A stretch of 64,000 nucleotides of DNA from Streptomyces sp. NBC_00247. GTDB lineage: Bacteria; Actinomycetota; Actinomycetes; Streptomycetales; Streptomycetaceae. The DNA lies in the NCBI RefSeq assembly GCF_036188265.1, contig NZ_CP108093.1, positions 3,175,001 through 3,239,000 on the forward strand, in the 5' to 3' direction. The stretch's first letter is position 1; every line of letters starts with the position of its first letter. Positions 35,501-43,956 of this stretch are shown one piece after another. The position numbers were made by a program, and so were the translations under genes. Below the pieces are notes generated by a model. The model worked only from the letters and a program-made list of their open reading frames with translations, was not told where the DNA came from and did no database searches.

Positions 35501-36705
35501 CCCGGACCTTGCGGCGCATCGTGGCCACGACCGATGTCCACTCCGCCTTCGACGGCGTCGCGCCTCTGCTGGCCCGCCTGCACGCGGCCCGTTCCGAGGC
35601 ACTCGTCGTCGACAGCGGTGACTTCTTCGAGGGCAGCGGGTACTACCGGCTGGGCGGCGGACAGGTCGAGCGCGAGATCCTCACCACCCTGTACGACGCG
35701 ATCGCCCCCGGGAACCACGGCTGGTCGCACTACTTCGAACCGAACCTCCACCGGCTCACCGTCTGCGCGAACGTGGTGGACGACGCCAGCGGGAGCGCCC
35801 TGTTCCGGCGCATCCACCTGGCCACGATCGGTGGCCGGCGGGTCGCGGTGACCGGCGTGATGGGCGTCCAGGCGTTCAACGCCGTCCCGTTCGCCGACCG
35901 GACCGGCCACCGCGTCACCGACCCGGTCAGGGCGCTCAGGGAGTTGATGCTCGCCCACCACCACGAGGTGGACTCCTGGGTCCTGCTCAGCCACTCCGGA
36001 TTCGCCGAGGACCTGAAGATCGCCGAAGCCTGCCCGTTCCTGGACGTGATCTTCGCTGGACACTGCCACAGCGACCAGTACGGTCCCGTCCGCTTGGGCG
36101 ACACCCTGGTCCTCAAGGGCCATGAACTGGCGGTCGGCTACGCGCTCGCGAGCGTGGAAGAGGGCGGCTGGAGCGGCCGGTCGGTTCTCCTGCCGCCAGC
36201 GGCCACTCCCTCCCCACCCGGCTTGGAGCCGATTCTCGACGAGATCGAAAGCCTGCGTCGGCGCTTGGCGGCACCCCTCGGTACGGTCGCTCGTGATTAC
36301 CGGGACCGCGTCCCCGACCGGGCCGAGCTGGTCGCGGAGGTCGTCGAACGACTGCGTACGGGCCTGGGAGCGGAAGCGGTCGTCCTCAACGAGACCGCGC
36401 TCCGCCCCGTCCGCCTCGGCACCACGCTCACCAGGGGCGACCTGCTCGCCACCGAACCGTTCGACAACCAACTCGTCCACGTCGCGCTGCCCGACGATCA
36501 GCACCAGGTCGATGCTCTGCTGATGCGCCTGTCCACGCAGGCCGGTCCCCTGGCCACCGCACCGGCACCGCTGCCGCCCGGTACCCGGTCCCTCCTGACC
36601 ACCGGCTACCTCGCCGACGCGTACTTCGGCGGACACCCCAGGCAGGCCGCCATCCCCCTCGGCCAAGCCGTCCAGCACGTCCTGACCGAAGGAGGAAGAC
36701 CGTGA
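35497..36705 (+). CDS. 5'-nucleotidase/metallophosphoesterase family protein
   Basis: 402 residues from GTG 35497 (GTGA overlap with the MurA-like gene). Calcineurin-like motifs are in order: TTDVHSAFDG (D-x-H), VVDSGDFFEG (GD), APGNHGWSHY (GNH-D-type), LLSHSGFAEDL and FAGHCHSDQY (GHCH). The C-terminal part (about 250-402; VVLNETALRP, LLATEPFDNQLVHVALP) resembles the substrate domain of UshA-type nucleotidases. No signal peptide, so it acts in the cytoplasm. Expected to dephosphorylate a nucleotide or modified nucleotide made by its neighbours. Confidence 0.87.
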   Translation: MTRTLRRIVATTDVHSAFDGVAPLLARLHAARSEALVVDSGDFFEGSGYYRLGGGQVEREILTTLYDAIAPGNHGWSHYFEPNLHRLTVCANVVDDASGSALFRRIHLATIGGRRVAVTGVMGVQAFNAVPFADRTGHRVTDPVRALRELMLAHHHEVDSWVLLSHSGFAEDLKIAEACPFLDVIFAGHCHSDQYGPVRLGDTLVLKGHELAVGYALASVEEGGWSGRSVLLPPAATPSPPGLEPILDEIESLRRRLAAPLGTVARDYRDRVPDRAELVAEVVERLRTGLGAEAVVLNETALRPVRLGTTLTRGDLLATEPFDNQLVHVALPDDQHQVDALLMRLSTQAGPLATAPAPLPPGTRSLLTTGYLADAYFGGHPRQAAIPLGQAVQHVLTEGGRP

Positions 36706-37241
36706 TCCTGACCGGTCCCGAGATCACCACGGCCACGGTCGACGGGCGCTTACGCATCGCCCCGTTCGACCAGAACCAGGTCAACCCCAACAGCTACAAC
36801 GTCCGGCTCGGCCCGACCCTACTGACCTACACGACCCCGGTCATCGACAGCCACCGCCCCAACCCCACGGCGGAAGTACTGATCGACGAGAGCGGCTACG
36901 TCCTCCAGCCCGGCGAGCTCTACCTCGGCCACACCCTCGAAGAAGTCGGCTCCGACTCCTTCGTACCGCTGCTGTTCGGCCGCTCCTCGGTGGGCCGACT
37001 GGGACTGTTCGTCGAGATCACCGCGCCGATCGGCGACATCGGATTCCACGGGCAGTGGACGCTGATGCTGTCCGCCGTCCGCCCCTTACGCGTGTACCCG
37101 GGCATGAAGATCGGGCAGATCATGTTCTTCGTCGCGGCCGGCCCCGTCGACCTGTACTCAGGCAAGTACCAGGCGGCCACGGGCCCGCAGCCCTCCGCGT
37201 ACTGGCGCGACCTCCCGCCGGCCAGATCGGCGGAGTCGTGA
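36702..37241 (+). CDS. Dcd-like protein A (phosphate loop kept, catalytic Glu lost)
   Basis: 179 residues from GTG 36702 (GTGA overlap). Dcd/dUTPase fold with VNPNSYNVRLG, GRSSVGRLGL (intact phosphate-binding loop), PIGDIGFHGQWTLML and YPGMKIGQIMFF. In true Dcd the string is TLEL with the catalytic Glu; here it is TLML, so deamination by this chain alone is unlikely. It is immediately followed by a second Dcd-like gene with the opposite pattern. The pair may form a mixed trimer, or one may be a nucleotide-binding subunit. Confidence 0.88.
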   Translation: MILTGPEITTATVDGRLRIAPFDQNQVNPNSYNVRLGPTLLTYTTPVIDSHRPNPTAEVLIDESGYVLQPGELYLGHTLEEVGSDSFVPLLFGRSSVGRLGLFVEITAPIGDIGFHGQWTLMLSAVRPLRVYPGMKIGQIMFFVAAGPVDLYSGKYQAATGPQPSAYWRDLPPARSAES

Positions 37242-37774
37242 TCCTCACCGGCCCGGCCATCGCCGCGGCACGGGCCGACGGCGCCCTCACCATCGAGCCC
37301 TACGATCCCGCGCACCTCTCGCCGAACGCCTACGACTGGCGGCTCGGCGACACCCTGCGCATCTGCGACGGCGACCTCGACGCGGCCTCCCGCACCCCCA
37401 CCCGCGAGATCAGCATCCCACCGGAGGGCTACGTCCTCGCCCCCGGCGTCCTATACCTCGGCGTCACACACGAGAGGACCGGATCGGAGACGTACGCGCA
37501 GTTCCTCAACGGCAGCCGGAGCATCGGCGCCCTCGGGATATGGGTCCACGTCTCCGCCCCGCTCGGCCACCAGGGCCACGCCATCCGGTGGACACTGGAG
37601 ATCCGCGCGGCCCGTCCCGTACGGATCTACCCGCTCATGGTCTTCGGGAAGGTCACCTTCCACCAGACCTTCGGCATCGCGGCGAGCTACCAGCAGCTCG
37701 GCCTCAAGTACCGCTCCAGCGCGGGGATCGAGACCTCCCGTCTCTACGAAGAGATGCAGGGAGGCCAGTCGTGA
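37238..37774 (+). CDS. Dcd-like protein B (catalytic Glu kept, phosphate loop altered)
   Basis: 178 residues from GTG 37238 (GTGA overlap with protein A). Same fold: LSPNAYDWRLG, then NGSRSIGALG in place of G-R-S-S-x-x-R-L-G (the Arg of RLG is Ala), GHQGHAIRWTLEI (Glu kept), and YPLMVFGKVTFHQTFG. Active sites of this family lie between subunits, so A and B could complete each other. The tail YRSSAGIETSRLYEEM is longer than in A. The alternative is a nucleotide or sugar-nucleotide binding role. Confidence 0.86.
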   Translation: MILTGPAIAAARADGALTIEPYDPAHLSPNAYDWRLGDTLRICDGDLDAASRTPTREISIPPEGYVLAPGVLYLGVTHERTGSETYAQFLNGSRSIGALGIWVHVSAPLGHQGHAIRWTLEIRAARPVRIYPLMVFGKVTFHQTFGIAASYQQLGLKYRSSAGIETSRLYEEMQGGQS

Positions 37775-38871
37775 ACCCCATGGTCGCCACAGCCCTCGAC
37801 CTGCCCGCCGGCAGCCCCGGCGGAAGCGTCGAACTCTTCCTGGACCTCTACACCGGCAACCGCCCCGGCATCCCGGCCCAAGCGTTCATGCTCGCCCCCG
37901 AGGGCGCCGCTCCGAGCCTCCGGGCCGGCCTGGAGCTGCTGTCCGTACGAGGAAAGTGCCTGGACGGCCCCGCCTTCGGCAGGTACGTAGCCGAACTCCG
38001 TGCGGCCCTCCGGCAGGCGATCGACCCGTCCAGGATCGACGTCCTGCACCTGCAACACCTCGCCTTCGGAGCCACCCCGGCCCTGATGCGGGCCCTGCCG
38101 GCCCACGCGAGGATCGCCCTGGTCCACGGCACCGACCTGCTCTTCGCCGAAGGCCACCGCGACCAGCTCCGAGTCCTGCGCGAGACGGCGCGGGCATCCG
38201 ACGCGATCGTGGTCCCCACCCACGCGATGGCGGACCGCCTCCTCAAGCTGGCCCCGAAGACCGACCACCGGAAGATCGTCCATATCCCCTGGGGAATCCC
38301 CGACCACCTCATCACCAGCCCGCCCGCACGAACGACGAGCACCCCGACGAGCCACCTGCGCCTCCTATACGCCGGTCGGCTCACGCCCGAGAAAGGCGGC
38401 GAAGCCCTCATCAAGAGCCTGGCCCCCGCGCAGGGGATCGAGCTGAGCATCGCCGCGCCGCAGAGCGAATACCAGTCGCTGGCACCCCTGTTCCGGCGAG
38501 CCGGCATCCGAGCCCGCTACCTCGGCTGGCTCCGCCGACCACAGCTGTGGAAAGCCTTCGCGGACCACGACCTCCTCGTCATGCCGTCCACCACCCTGGA
38601 GGCCATGGGCCTGGTCGCCCTCGAAGCCCAGGCGTGCGGACTCCCCGTCCTCTACCAACCCGTGCCCGGGCTGAACGAGGCACTCGGCGCCTCCGCAGCA
38701 CCCACCGACTTCGGCCGCCCCGGAGCCGTAGCCCGAGACCTCCAGCGCCTGCGCACCTCCAGCGGCGTGTTGCCAGCACTGCGGGCAGCAGGTCTCGCCA
38801 ACGCCCGCCGGTACCCCCTCTCCGCCACCCAAGCCGCTCTCCACGCGCTCGGCCGCCAAGTGCTCAGCTAG
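37771..38871 (+). CDS. GT4-family glycosyltransferase
   Basis: 366 residues from GTG 37771 (GTGA overlap). GT-B fold: N-terminal GSPGGSVELFLDLYTGNRPG, LHLQHLAFGATPAL, and DAIVVPTHAMADRL. The donor domain has LLYAGRLTPEKGGEALIKSL (about 190-210), YLGWLRRPQLW, and STTLEAMGLVALEAQACGLP with the E-x7-E pattern. It transfers a sugar from an NDP donor to an unknown acceptor. Last gene of the coupled run that starts with the MurA-like gene. Confidence 0.9.
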   Translation: MNPMVATALDLPAGSPGGSVELFLDLYTGNRPGIPAQAFMLAPEGAAPSLRAGLELLSVRGKCLDGPAFGRYVAELRAALRQAIDPSRIDVLHLQHLAFGATPALMRALPAHARIALVHGTDLLFAEGHRDQLRVLRETARASDAIVVPTHAMADRLLKLAPKTDHRKIVHIPWGIPDHLITSPPARTTSTPTSHLRLLYAGRLTPEKGGEALIKSLAPAQGIELSIAAPQSEYQSLAPLFRRAGIRARYLGWLRRPQLWKAFADHDLLVMPSTTLEAMGLVALEAQACGLPVLYQPVPGLNEALGASAAPTDFGRPGAVARDLQRLRTSSGVLPALRAAGLANARRYPLSATQAALHALGRQVLS

Positions 38872-38953
38872 CACGCCGCGTCGAACCATCGGCTGCTGCG
38901 GCAGCGTCCCTACCCTGGGCAACGGAGACCCCACGGCCACGAAAAGGGAGACC

Positions 38954-40012
38954 ATGATCGACCGCATTCAAGCCCTGCTGGACGAAGGCGTCGGGAACAA
39001 GGTCTACCCCGGTGCGGTCTGGGCCGTGGGGGACTCCACCGGCATCCAAGCCAGCGGCAGCACGGGCGTCCTAGACCCGGACGAACCGGAACACCGGATG
39101 CGCCTGGACACCGTCTTCGACGCCGCCAGCCTCACCAAGATCCTCGCCGTCTGGTCATCGGTCGGAGCACTGTGGGAGGACGGCCGCCTCGACCTCGACG
39201 CCCGGCTGGGTACGTACTGGCCCGAGGTCACGGAGTACGAGCTCGGGCGGGTCACCGCACGGCAGTTGCTGACCCACACCGCCGGCGTTCCCCTCCGGGC
39301 CCAGCTGAAGAACCAGTACGGCACGGACCACGCCGACATCCGCAGAGGCGTCCTACGCGAGCCGCTGCACCGGCCACCGGGCGAGGCCGTCGAGTACACC
39401 GACCGCGCCGCCCTGATCCTCGGCTTCCTCGCCGAACACCTCTCGGGCATGCCCCTGGACCAGCTCGCCACCGAACGGACCTGGCGCCCCCTCGGCATGA
39501 ACACCACCCGCTTCGGCCCGCTGCCTGCCGAACTCGTCGCCCGCAGCGCCCCCACCGAACTTGAGCAGGACACCGACACTCATCTGAAGGGCGTCGCCCA
39601 CGACTTCTCCGCCCGGCTACTGGGCGGGGTCTGCGGCATCGCCGGCGCCTTCACCGTCCTGGATGACTTGGCGGGCTTCCTCCGCCACATGCTGGACCCT
39701 GCGACATCTGGCCCCGCTGTCGGCTTCAGCCCCGTCTGGACCACCCAGTCGCTCACCATCCAGACCGGCGGCCATGAACCCGCCCGCGGCCTGTTCTGGC
39801 ACCCGGCACCCGGCACGGTGGACAGCGACGATGTGTGGGTTCATTACGGGTTCACCGGCACAGGCATGTGGATTTCCCCCGCCGCCAGCCGTTGGGCCGT
39901 CCTTCTGACCAACAAGCTGTACTTCACGCGCGACCGGTACCCATTGATCGAAGTCCGCGACGCCTTCCGCGAGCTGGCATTCACCGCGATCGAGGCATTC
40001 TCCTGGGATTAG
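38954..40012 (+). CDS. Serine hydrolase, class C beta-lactamase/DD-peptidase fold
   Basis: 352 residues from ATG 38954 with GGGAG upstream, 82 bases after the GT. FDAASLTKILAVWSS contains S-x-x-K (about 56-59). VEYTDRAALILG stands for Y-x-N with Asp, and HYGFTGTGMWISP is the H-x-G third motif. No signal peptide is visible, so it probably acts inside the cell as an esterase, amidase or transacylase on the cluster's product rather than as a lactamase. Confidence 0.87.
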   Translation: MIDRIQALLDEGVGNKVYPGAVWAVGDSTGIQASGSTGVLDPDEPEHRMRLDTVFDAASLTKILAVWSSVGALWEDGRLDLDARLGTYWPEVTEYELGRVTARQLLTHTAGVPLRAQLKNQYGTDHADIRRGVLREPLHRPPGEAVEYTDRAALILGFLAEHLSGMPLDQLATERTWRPLGMNTTRFGPLPAELVARSAPTELEQDTDTHLKGVAHDFSARLLGGVCGIAGAFTVLDDLAGFLRHMLDPATSGPAVGFSPVWTTQSLTIQTGGHEPARGLFWHPAPGTVDSDDVWVHYGFTGTGMWISPAASRWAVLLTNKLYFTRDRYPLIEVRDAFRELAFTAIEAFSWD

Positions 40013-40219
40013 CCCCAATGCGGGGAACGTCGCGTCATGGCTGATCAGAGAGCGCCCGCGCTCCTGCCTTCGGCCCGCTCGGCGCAGCCGCCGACGCCCG
40101 CCCGCTGTGTAGGCCCGTGGGGCATCGTGGCTGCCTGCAAGAGGATGCCTCCGGCAGGGGCGCTCAAGACTCCGGTATGGGAGCTGGGGTTGGAAGTGAT
40201 TCAACAAGGCCGACGGGCC

Positions 40220-41227
40220 TCAGCGTATGGCGGGCGCGACCCTACGAGTCCTAGGGATGGACCGATACACGGCGAAAGGAATCAAAGAAAATCCGGGGTG
40301 CTGAGGGAGATCGATAAACCCAATCCTCCCCAAGCTACGCATCTGCGAGTTCATAACCTCCGCAAAAGCACCACGACTCATAACTCCGCTTTCCTTCATG
40401 AAGTTCTGATCGGGCAGATCTTTCTCCTCCGTCCCATAGCTCCCGATGCTCCCCACGAGCGTCAATTCCTGAGGCTCTGCACCATAGCGGGCGAGAAGAA
40501 TGTCAGCTTCACTGTCGAGGTATTGCCTCCCCTCCTGAAGGCGCGCACTAATCAGCACATCCTTCGCCGGAGTCAAGTTGATGTGAAGCCCGGGACTAAA
40601 TACTCCTCTTGAGACCTGGACGAAAGAACGCAGGGTGGTTCTATCGATGCCGTCGATTGAGGGAAACTCCGGGATCTGATCTTCTAGCTCTGCGGAGGCC
40701 GAGGCCGAGGCGGCCTTGGATGGACGAGATTGCCCACCCGCACCACCCTTGGCCTGCCCCTGCTTCCCTCTCGTCGGCACAGCAGGTGCGCCACCGGGAG
40801 AAAAGCCCAACCCGGCCAGTCCTGCGTTCACGGAAGCGAACGCAGAAAAAGCGGCAGCAACATAGCGCGCATCGAAAAATGACCCCGTTGCCGTAACCCT
40901 GACGAGAGAGCCCGAGGGAAAGGAATTCTTGATATCGCCACGATTCCACTTGTCAATATCGGAAACTTCCAGCGAAATATCACTAAGCACCCCTTCCGAC
41001 TCTAGAGCATCCTCAAGCATCGGAAAAAGAGCATCACCAAGCGACTTGTTCGTATACTCCTCACCAGAGGAGCCTTGAAAATGCTGCGCCGCCACACGCG
41101 GGCCCACAGTCGTCCTTTTTTCTGTGCGTTCGGTCAGCCGTGATTCCTCTGCGACTCCACCGTCCAACTGGGCAAGCATTGCACGCACTTTATCGGTGTC
41201 AACGTAGAGAAATTCTCGGAGAATCAC
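40220..41227 (-). CDS. DUF6414-like protein of low GC
   Basis: 335 residues from GTG 41227 with GGAGG at good spacing. REFLYVDTDKVRAMLAQLDGG opens the protein, much like DUF6414 proteins (a conserved start with D-x-D-K/Y and a Q-x-D/N-G); the assignment is tentative. A Ser/Ala/Gly-rich linker (about 170-200) separates two halves; the second has LRSFVQVSRGVFSPGLHINL and PFAVYRSI. Codon use and GC are clearly lower than in neighbours, pointing to separate acquisition. No catalytic motif seen. Confidence 0.72.
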   Translation of the reverse strand: MILREFLYVDTDKVRAMLAQLDGGVAEESRLTERTEKRTTVGPRVAAQHFQGSSGEEYTNKSLGDALFPMLEDALESEGVLSDISLEVSDIDKWNRGDIKNSFPSGSLVRVTATGSFFDARYVAAAFSAFASVNAGLAGLGFSPGGAPAVPTRGKQGQAKGGAGGQSRPSKAASASASAELEDQIPEFPSIDGIDRTTLRSFVQVSRGVFSPGLHINLTPAKDVLISARLQEGRQYLDSEADILLARYGAEPQELTLVGSIGSYGTEEKDLPDQNFMKESGVMSRGAFAEVMNSQMRSLGRIGFIDLPQHPGFSLIPFAVYRSIPRTRRVAPAIR

Positions 41228-41635
41228 AGGGCCCCTCCAGCAGTGGATGGCTGCCAGGGTATGTGTCGAGCCATGCCGTGCGCGCGGTTTCGGGACATTC
41301 TGACCGCTGCGCAGGCGGGACGGCACACTGCATAGGCCGACAGACCAAGCATCAAGCGTAACGAGGGCCCTCTCCCAAACGATCTGAGGCGGGCCCTCCC
41401 TGGGTGGTCCAGTGATGGCCTGCTCGATCAGCACCATCCCAGCAGCGGCGCGATGCAGCTCAGGGGGCATCGCACCACGCGCACCAGCAGCAAGCCTGAC
41501 GCCGGAGCGTGTCCCTTCTGTATGCGCCTACGGGGACCCCGAGGTGCGCTCCCTGGCCACACCAGCCCCTCCCACCCCCCAGCTGTCGAGCATGTTGCTA
41601 GAGCGGGCCGGGCCGTGTACCTTTGCTTCATTGCT
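41228..41635. other. Intergenic, no gene seen
   Basis: The divergent interval between the DUF6414-like gene and the NYN gene. No supported gene; it should hold both promoters, and it ends in a terminator-like hairpin. Confidence 0.5.
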
Positions 41636-41670
41636 CCCCGCCCTCCTTTGGGATTGGCGGGGCTTTTTTT
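41636..41670 (+). terminator. Rho-independent terminator in the NYN leader
   Basis: CCCCGCC, 13-base loop, GGCGGGG, then C and seven T. A textbook intrinsic terminator, rare in this GC range, only 20 bases before the NYN start, so it would act as an attenuator in the leader unless it belongs to a transcript that ends here. Confidence 0.85.
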
Positions 41671-41689
41671 ATCTCGGGGGAGGTATGTA

Positions 41690-42325
41690 GTGGAGGAGTC
41701 TCTTACATCGGCGTCTAGGGGGCCGCTACCTGCCCCGCCTCTCGAACGTGTTGCAGTCTTCATCGACTATCAGAATGTCCACCTTTCGGCGCGCGAGGCC
41801 TTCCTGCCCTGGGGTTCACCTACCAAAGAGGGCCACATCGATCCATGCGCGTTCGCACGAGCGCTCGTGGCCAAGCGGAAGAGACCTTCGCGTCTCCTGA
41901 GCGTCCGCGTCTACCGGGGCCGGCCTGACCCACGAAACGATCCCAATGCCGCCGCCGCGAACGACCGTCAGGCGGCCGTCTGGGAACGCGATGGGGCGAT
42001 CGTCTGTCGTAGACCACTGCGCTACCCGCACGACTGGCCCGACCTTCCCGCACGCGAGAAAGGCATCGACGTGCAGTTGGCCTGTGACGTGATCACGGAG
42101 GCCATGACGCATCAAGTTGACGCCGTGATCATCGCGAGCCGGGACACAGACCTCATGCCAGCTCTTGAGATTGTGCGCTCCCGCCGACTCGCCCACGTGG
42201 AGACAGCTAGCTGGGAGAACGCGTCCAGGATCCGCTTCCCTGGAGAGCGCGCCCCTTGGTGCCACCGGATGGACGAGACCGCCTACGAGTCAATCCGCGA
42301 CCGCAGGGACTACTCGAAGGGCTGA
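41690..42325 (+). CDS. NYN-domain (PIN-like) nuclease
   Basis: 211 residues from GTG 41690, 6 bases after GGGGGAGG. VAVFIDYQNVHLSAREAF begins the NYN fold. KGIDVQLACDVITEAM and VIIASRDTDLMPALE give the conserved acidic residues (D-x-N, D-x-x-L-x-x-D, S-x-D-x-D), so the Mg2+ site is complete. LabA-like NYN proteins cut RNA; many are in defence or stress systems. It is the last gene before the attR copy. Confidence 0.88.
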   Translation: MEESLTSASRGPLPAPPLERVAVFIDYQNVHLSAREAFLPWGSPTKEGHIDPCAFARALVAKRKRPSRLLSVRVYRGRPDPRNDPNAAAANDRQAAVWERDGAIVCRRPLRYPHDWPDLPAREKGIDVQLACDVITEAMTHQVDAVIIASRDTDLMPALEIVRSRRLAHVETASWENASRIRFPGERAPWCHRMDETAYESIRDRRDYSKG

Positions 42326-42406
42326 GTCCTCGGTGAGCGAGCGCGTCGAAACCGCGTCCTGGAATCGGAACGACTCTCGGCCTGGATCGTCGCACCGCCC
42401 ACCCCT

Positions 42407-42506
42407 GTGCCCCATCCGTGCCCAGCGGAGCGGACAATAGCGGTCAGGTGCGGCCCCCAGAGCGCCTAGCAATGCATCCCGACCCATGCGAAAGCGCAGG
42501 TCAGGG
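42407..42506. repeat. Right attachment arm, copy A
   Basis: GTGCCCCATCCGTGCCCA (42407) ... CGGTCAGG (to 42448), and CGAAAGCGCAGGTCAG (42489). The same pieces recur at 44647-44747, with the same distance to the repeat (127 versus 128 bases). Candidate integrase arm sites. Confidence 0.75.
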
Positions 42507-42533
42507 CGACTTCAACGGTTCGGAAACCACTGA

Positions 42534-42618
42534 TTCCCAAGCTCAGAGCGCGAGTTCGATTCTCGTCACCCGCTCCACGAAGAAGGCCCAGGTCAATGAC
42601 CGGGGCCTTTCTTGTTGT
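42534..42618. repeat. att copy 2 (85-bp direct repeat)
   Basis: Identical to 18725-18809, including the hairpin GGCCCAGGTCA...GGGGCC. It is the right end of the large element and the left end of the satellite. Confidence 0.93.
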
Positions 42619-42741
42619 TCAGCTCGTTCTCTGTAGCTCCCGTCAGCTTCACACCACGCATCGGGCACATGCATCGGCGAGAAAATCGATTCTGTTCGCG
42701 GGGGAGGACTACACCGCGCCGTCGGGTGGCACGGTCCGGCC

Positions 42742-43179
42742 ATGAGGATGATCAACGTGGTGGCGGCTACGGTCGCCGGCAGTTGTCTTGTGGTCGCGCC
42801 GGCGGCCGAGGCGTCGACGGTGCGGCACTGGGACAAGAGGGTGAAGTGCGAGCAGGCGGATCCGGAGGGGCGTGTCATCCCCACGCGTTACGGCAACGGC
42901 GAGCTCGGCTGGAACCACTTTTCCGGCAAGCACAACATCAAGAAGTGCCGGGTGGTCGACGCAGCCTTGGCCGGAAGAGTGGACAGGAAGAGCGGAGGGA
43001 GGCTCGAGTACTACGGAGTCGCCCGAAACGGTACCAAGCTGGTAAATATCGTGGTCATTGTCCAATACACCCGCCGTACTACCGACGGCGAGTACGACGC
43101 TGGTACGGGTAAGAAGGTCGGCGTCGTCACGGCCTACTGCAAGGGCATGACCAAGTGTCCGAATTGGATCAACGAGTGA
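42742..43179 (+). CDS. Secreted small protein, four cysteines
   Basis: 145 residues from ATG 42742. Signal peptide about 1-24 (MRMINVVAATVAGSCLVVAP, then AAEA cut). The mature part is 120 residues and has four Cys (RVKCEQ, KKCRVV, TAYCKG, TKCPNW), probably two disulfides, with a basic middle. I do not recognise a family. Its stop overlaps the next start by GTGA. Confidence 0.78.
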   Translation: MRMINVVAATVAGSCLVVAPAAEASTVRHWDKRVKCEQADPEGRVIPTRYGNGELGWNHFSGKHNIKKCRVVDAALAGRVDRKSGGRLEYYGVARNGTKLVNIVVIVQYTRRTTDGEYDAGTGKKVGVVTAYCKGMTKCPNWINE

Positions 43180-43805
43180 GCAACCTCGCCAAGGAGACAG
43201 TCGAACAGCAGGCGTACCTCACGCGCTTCCTTCTCGACTACACAGCGGCGCCCCTCGTCGGTGGGACCTTCCTGCGCGGCGTGCTGCCCATGCCCGATTC
43301 GATCCGGGTCGTGGCCGGAGCCGCCGACGCGGTGGACGGGCATGGGCTGGTCGCCTATGAAGTGCCGTTGACGGACGACGAGGAGCCAGTGACCGCACCG
43401 TTGGTGCTCGGGTGGACACGCACGCTCGCATCCCTCGCCGTCCCCTGCACGGACACCACCGTGATGGGCATGCCCCTGGTGACGGTGGACACCGTCGACC
43501 TCGAACCGGCCGACCCGACCCGCACGGATCAAGCGCTACGGGTACTGCGCGCATTGGCCTGGCCGTACGTGGAGATCCCGCCCAGCCCCGCGCTCTGCGG
43601 GTTCCTCTTCACCGGGCGGGACAGCATGCGGCTCTACCTCGCCTCCGAGAAGGCGCGCGGCGTGATCGCGGCCGACATCCGGCTCGATGGCGCGCTGACC
43701 GCCCTGCTGGCCGCCTTGCCCTCACTCCTCGACGAAGAGGAACGCTGGGCGGCAGACCTGTCCGACCCTCATTGTGTCCACAGGGTCGATCTGACCAACT
43801 GGTGA
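43176..43805 (+). CDS. Satellite paralogue of an unrecognised Streptomyces protein
   Basis: 209 residues from GTG 43176 (GTGA overlap with the secreted protein gene); an in-frame GTG at 43155 is possible. It is closely similar to the protein at 48080-48715 over its full length (e.g. QQAY-TRFLLD-TAAPL, FLRGVLP, PADPTRTDQALRVLR, CGFLFTGRD, LTALLAALPSL). No signal or catalytic motif. The family role is unknown to me; a copy on a satellite and a copy on the chromosome 4 kb away suggests capture or exchange. Confidence 0.82.
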   Translation: MSNLAKETVEQQAYLTRFLLDYTAAPLVGGTFLRGVLPMPDSIRVVAGAADAVDGHGLVAYEVPLTDDEEPVTAPLVLGWTRTLASLAVPCTDTTVMGMPLVTVDTVDLEPADPTRTDQALRVLRALAWPYVEIPPSPALCGFLFTGRDSMRLYLASEKARGVIAADIRLDGALTALLAALPSLLDEEERWAADLSDPHCVHRVDLTNW

Positions 43806-43956
43806 AGGCCGACAGTCACGCACCCTGACACTACGGACATCCGCCGGCCGGCCATGGGATCATCGCCCAGCGCTCGCTGCCTCCGCAAGGTCTGCGGCTT
43901 CGGCCAGTACAGGAGATCCTGGCCCTCCTCAGGGCAGGAACCACGCGATTCCACGC

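Larger units (their letters stand above)
18725..42618. mobile_element. Integrative mobilizable element in tRNA-Gly(CCC), about 23.9 kb
   Basis: Bounded by the 85-bp direct repeats at 18725 and 42534. Core functions are integrase, excisionase and XRE repressor (23.3-25.3 kb), palindromic operator 25368, DUF3631 ATPase, DUF2637 membrane protein, and a MobC/MobA relaxase pair (27.9-30.2 kb). I find no FtsK/SpoIIIE-type TraB, the hallmark of self-transmissible actinomycete elements, so conjugative transfer would need a helper. Cargo is a three-gene conflict-like operon, a MurA/Dcd/GT cluster and a DUF6414-like/NYN pair. Confidence 0.85.

Noticed and set aside
34760..36678. Long open frames opposite the MurA-like and nucleotidase genes
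   Set aside because: Antisense shadows; the forward genes carry complete motif sets and coupled starts.
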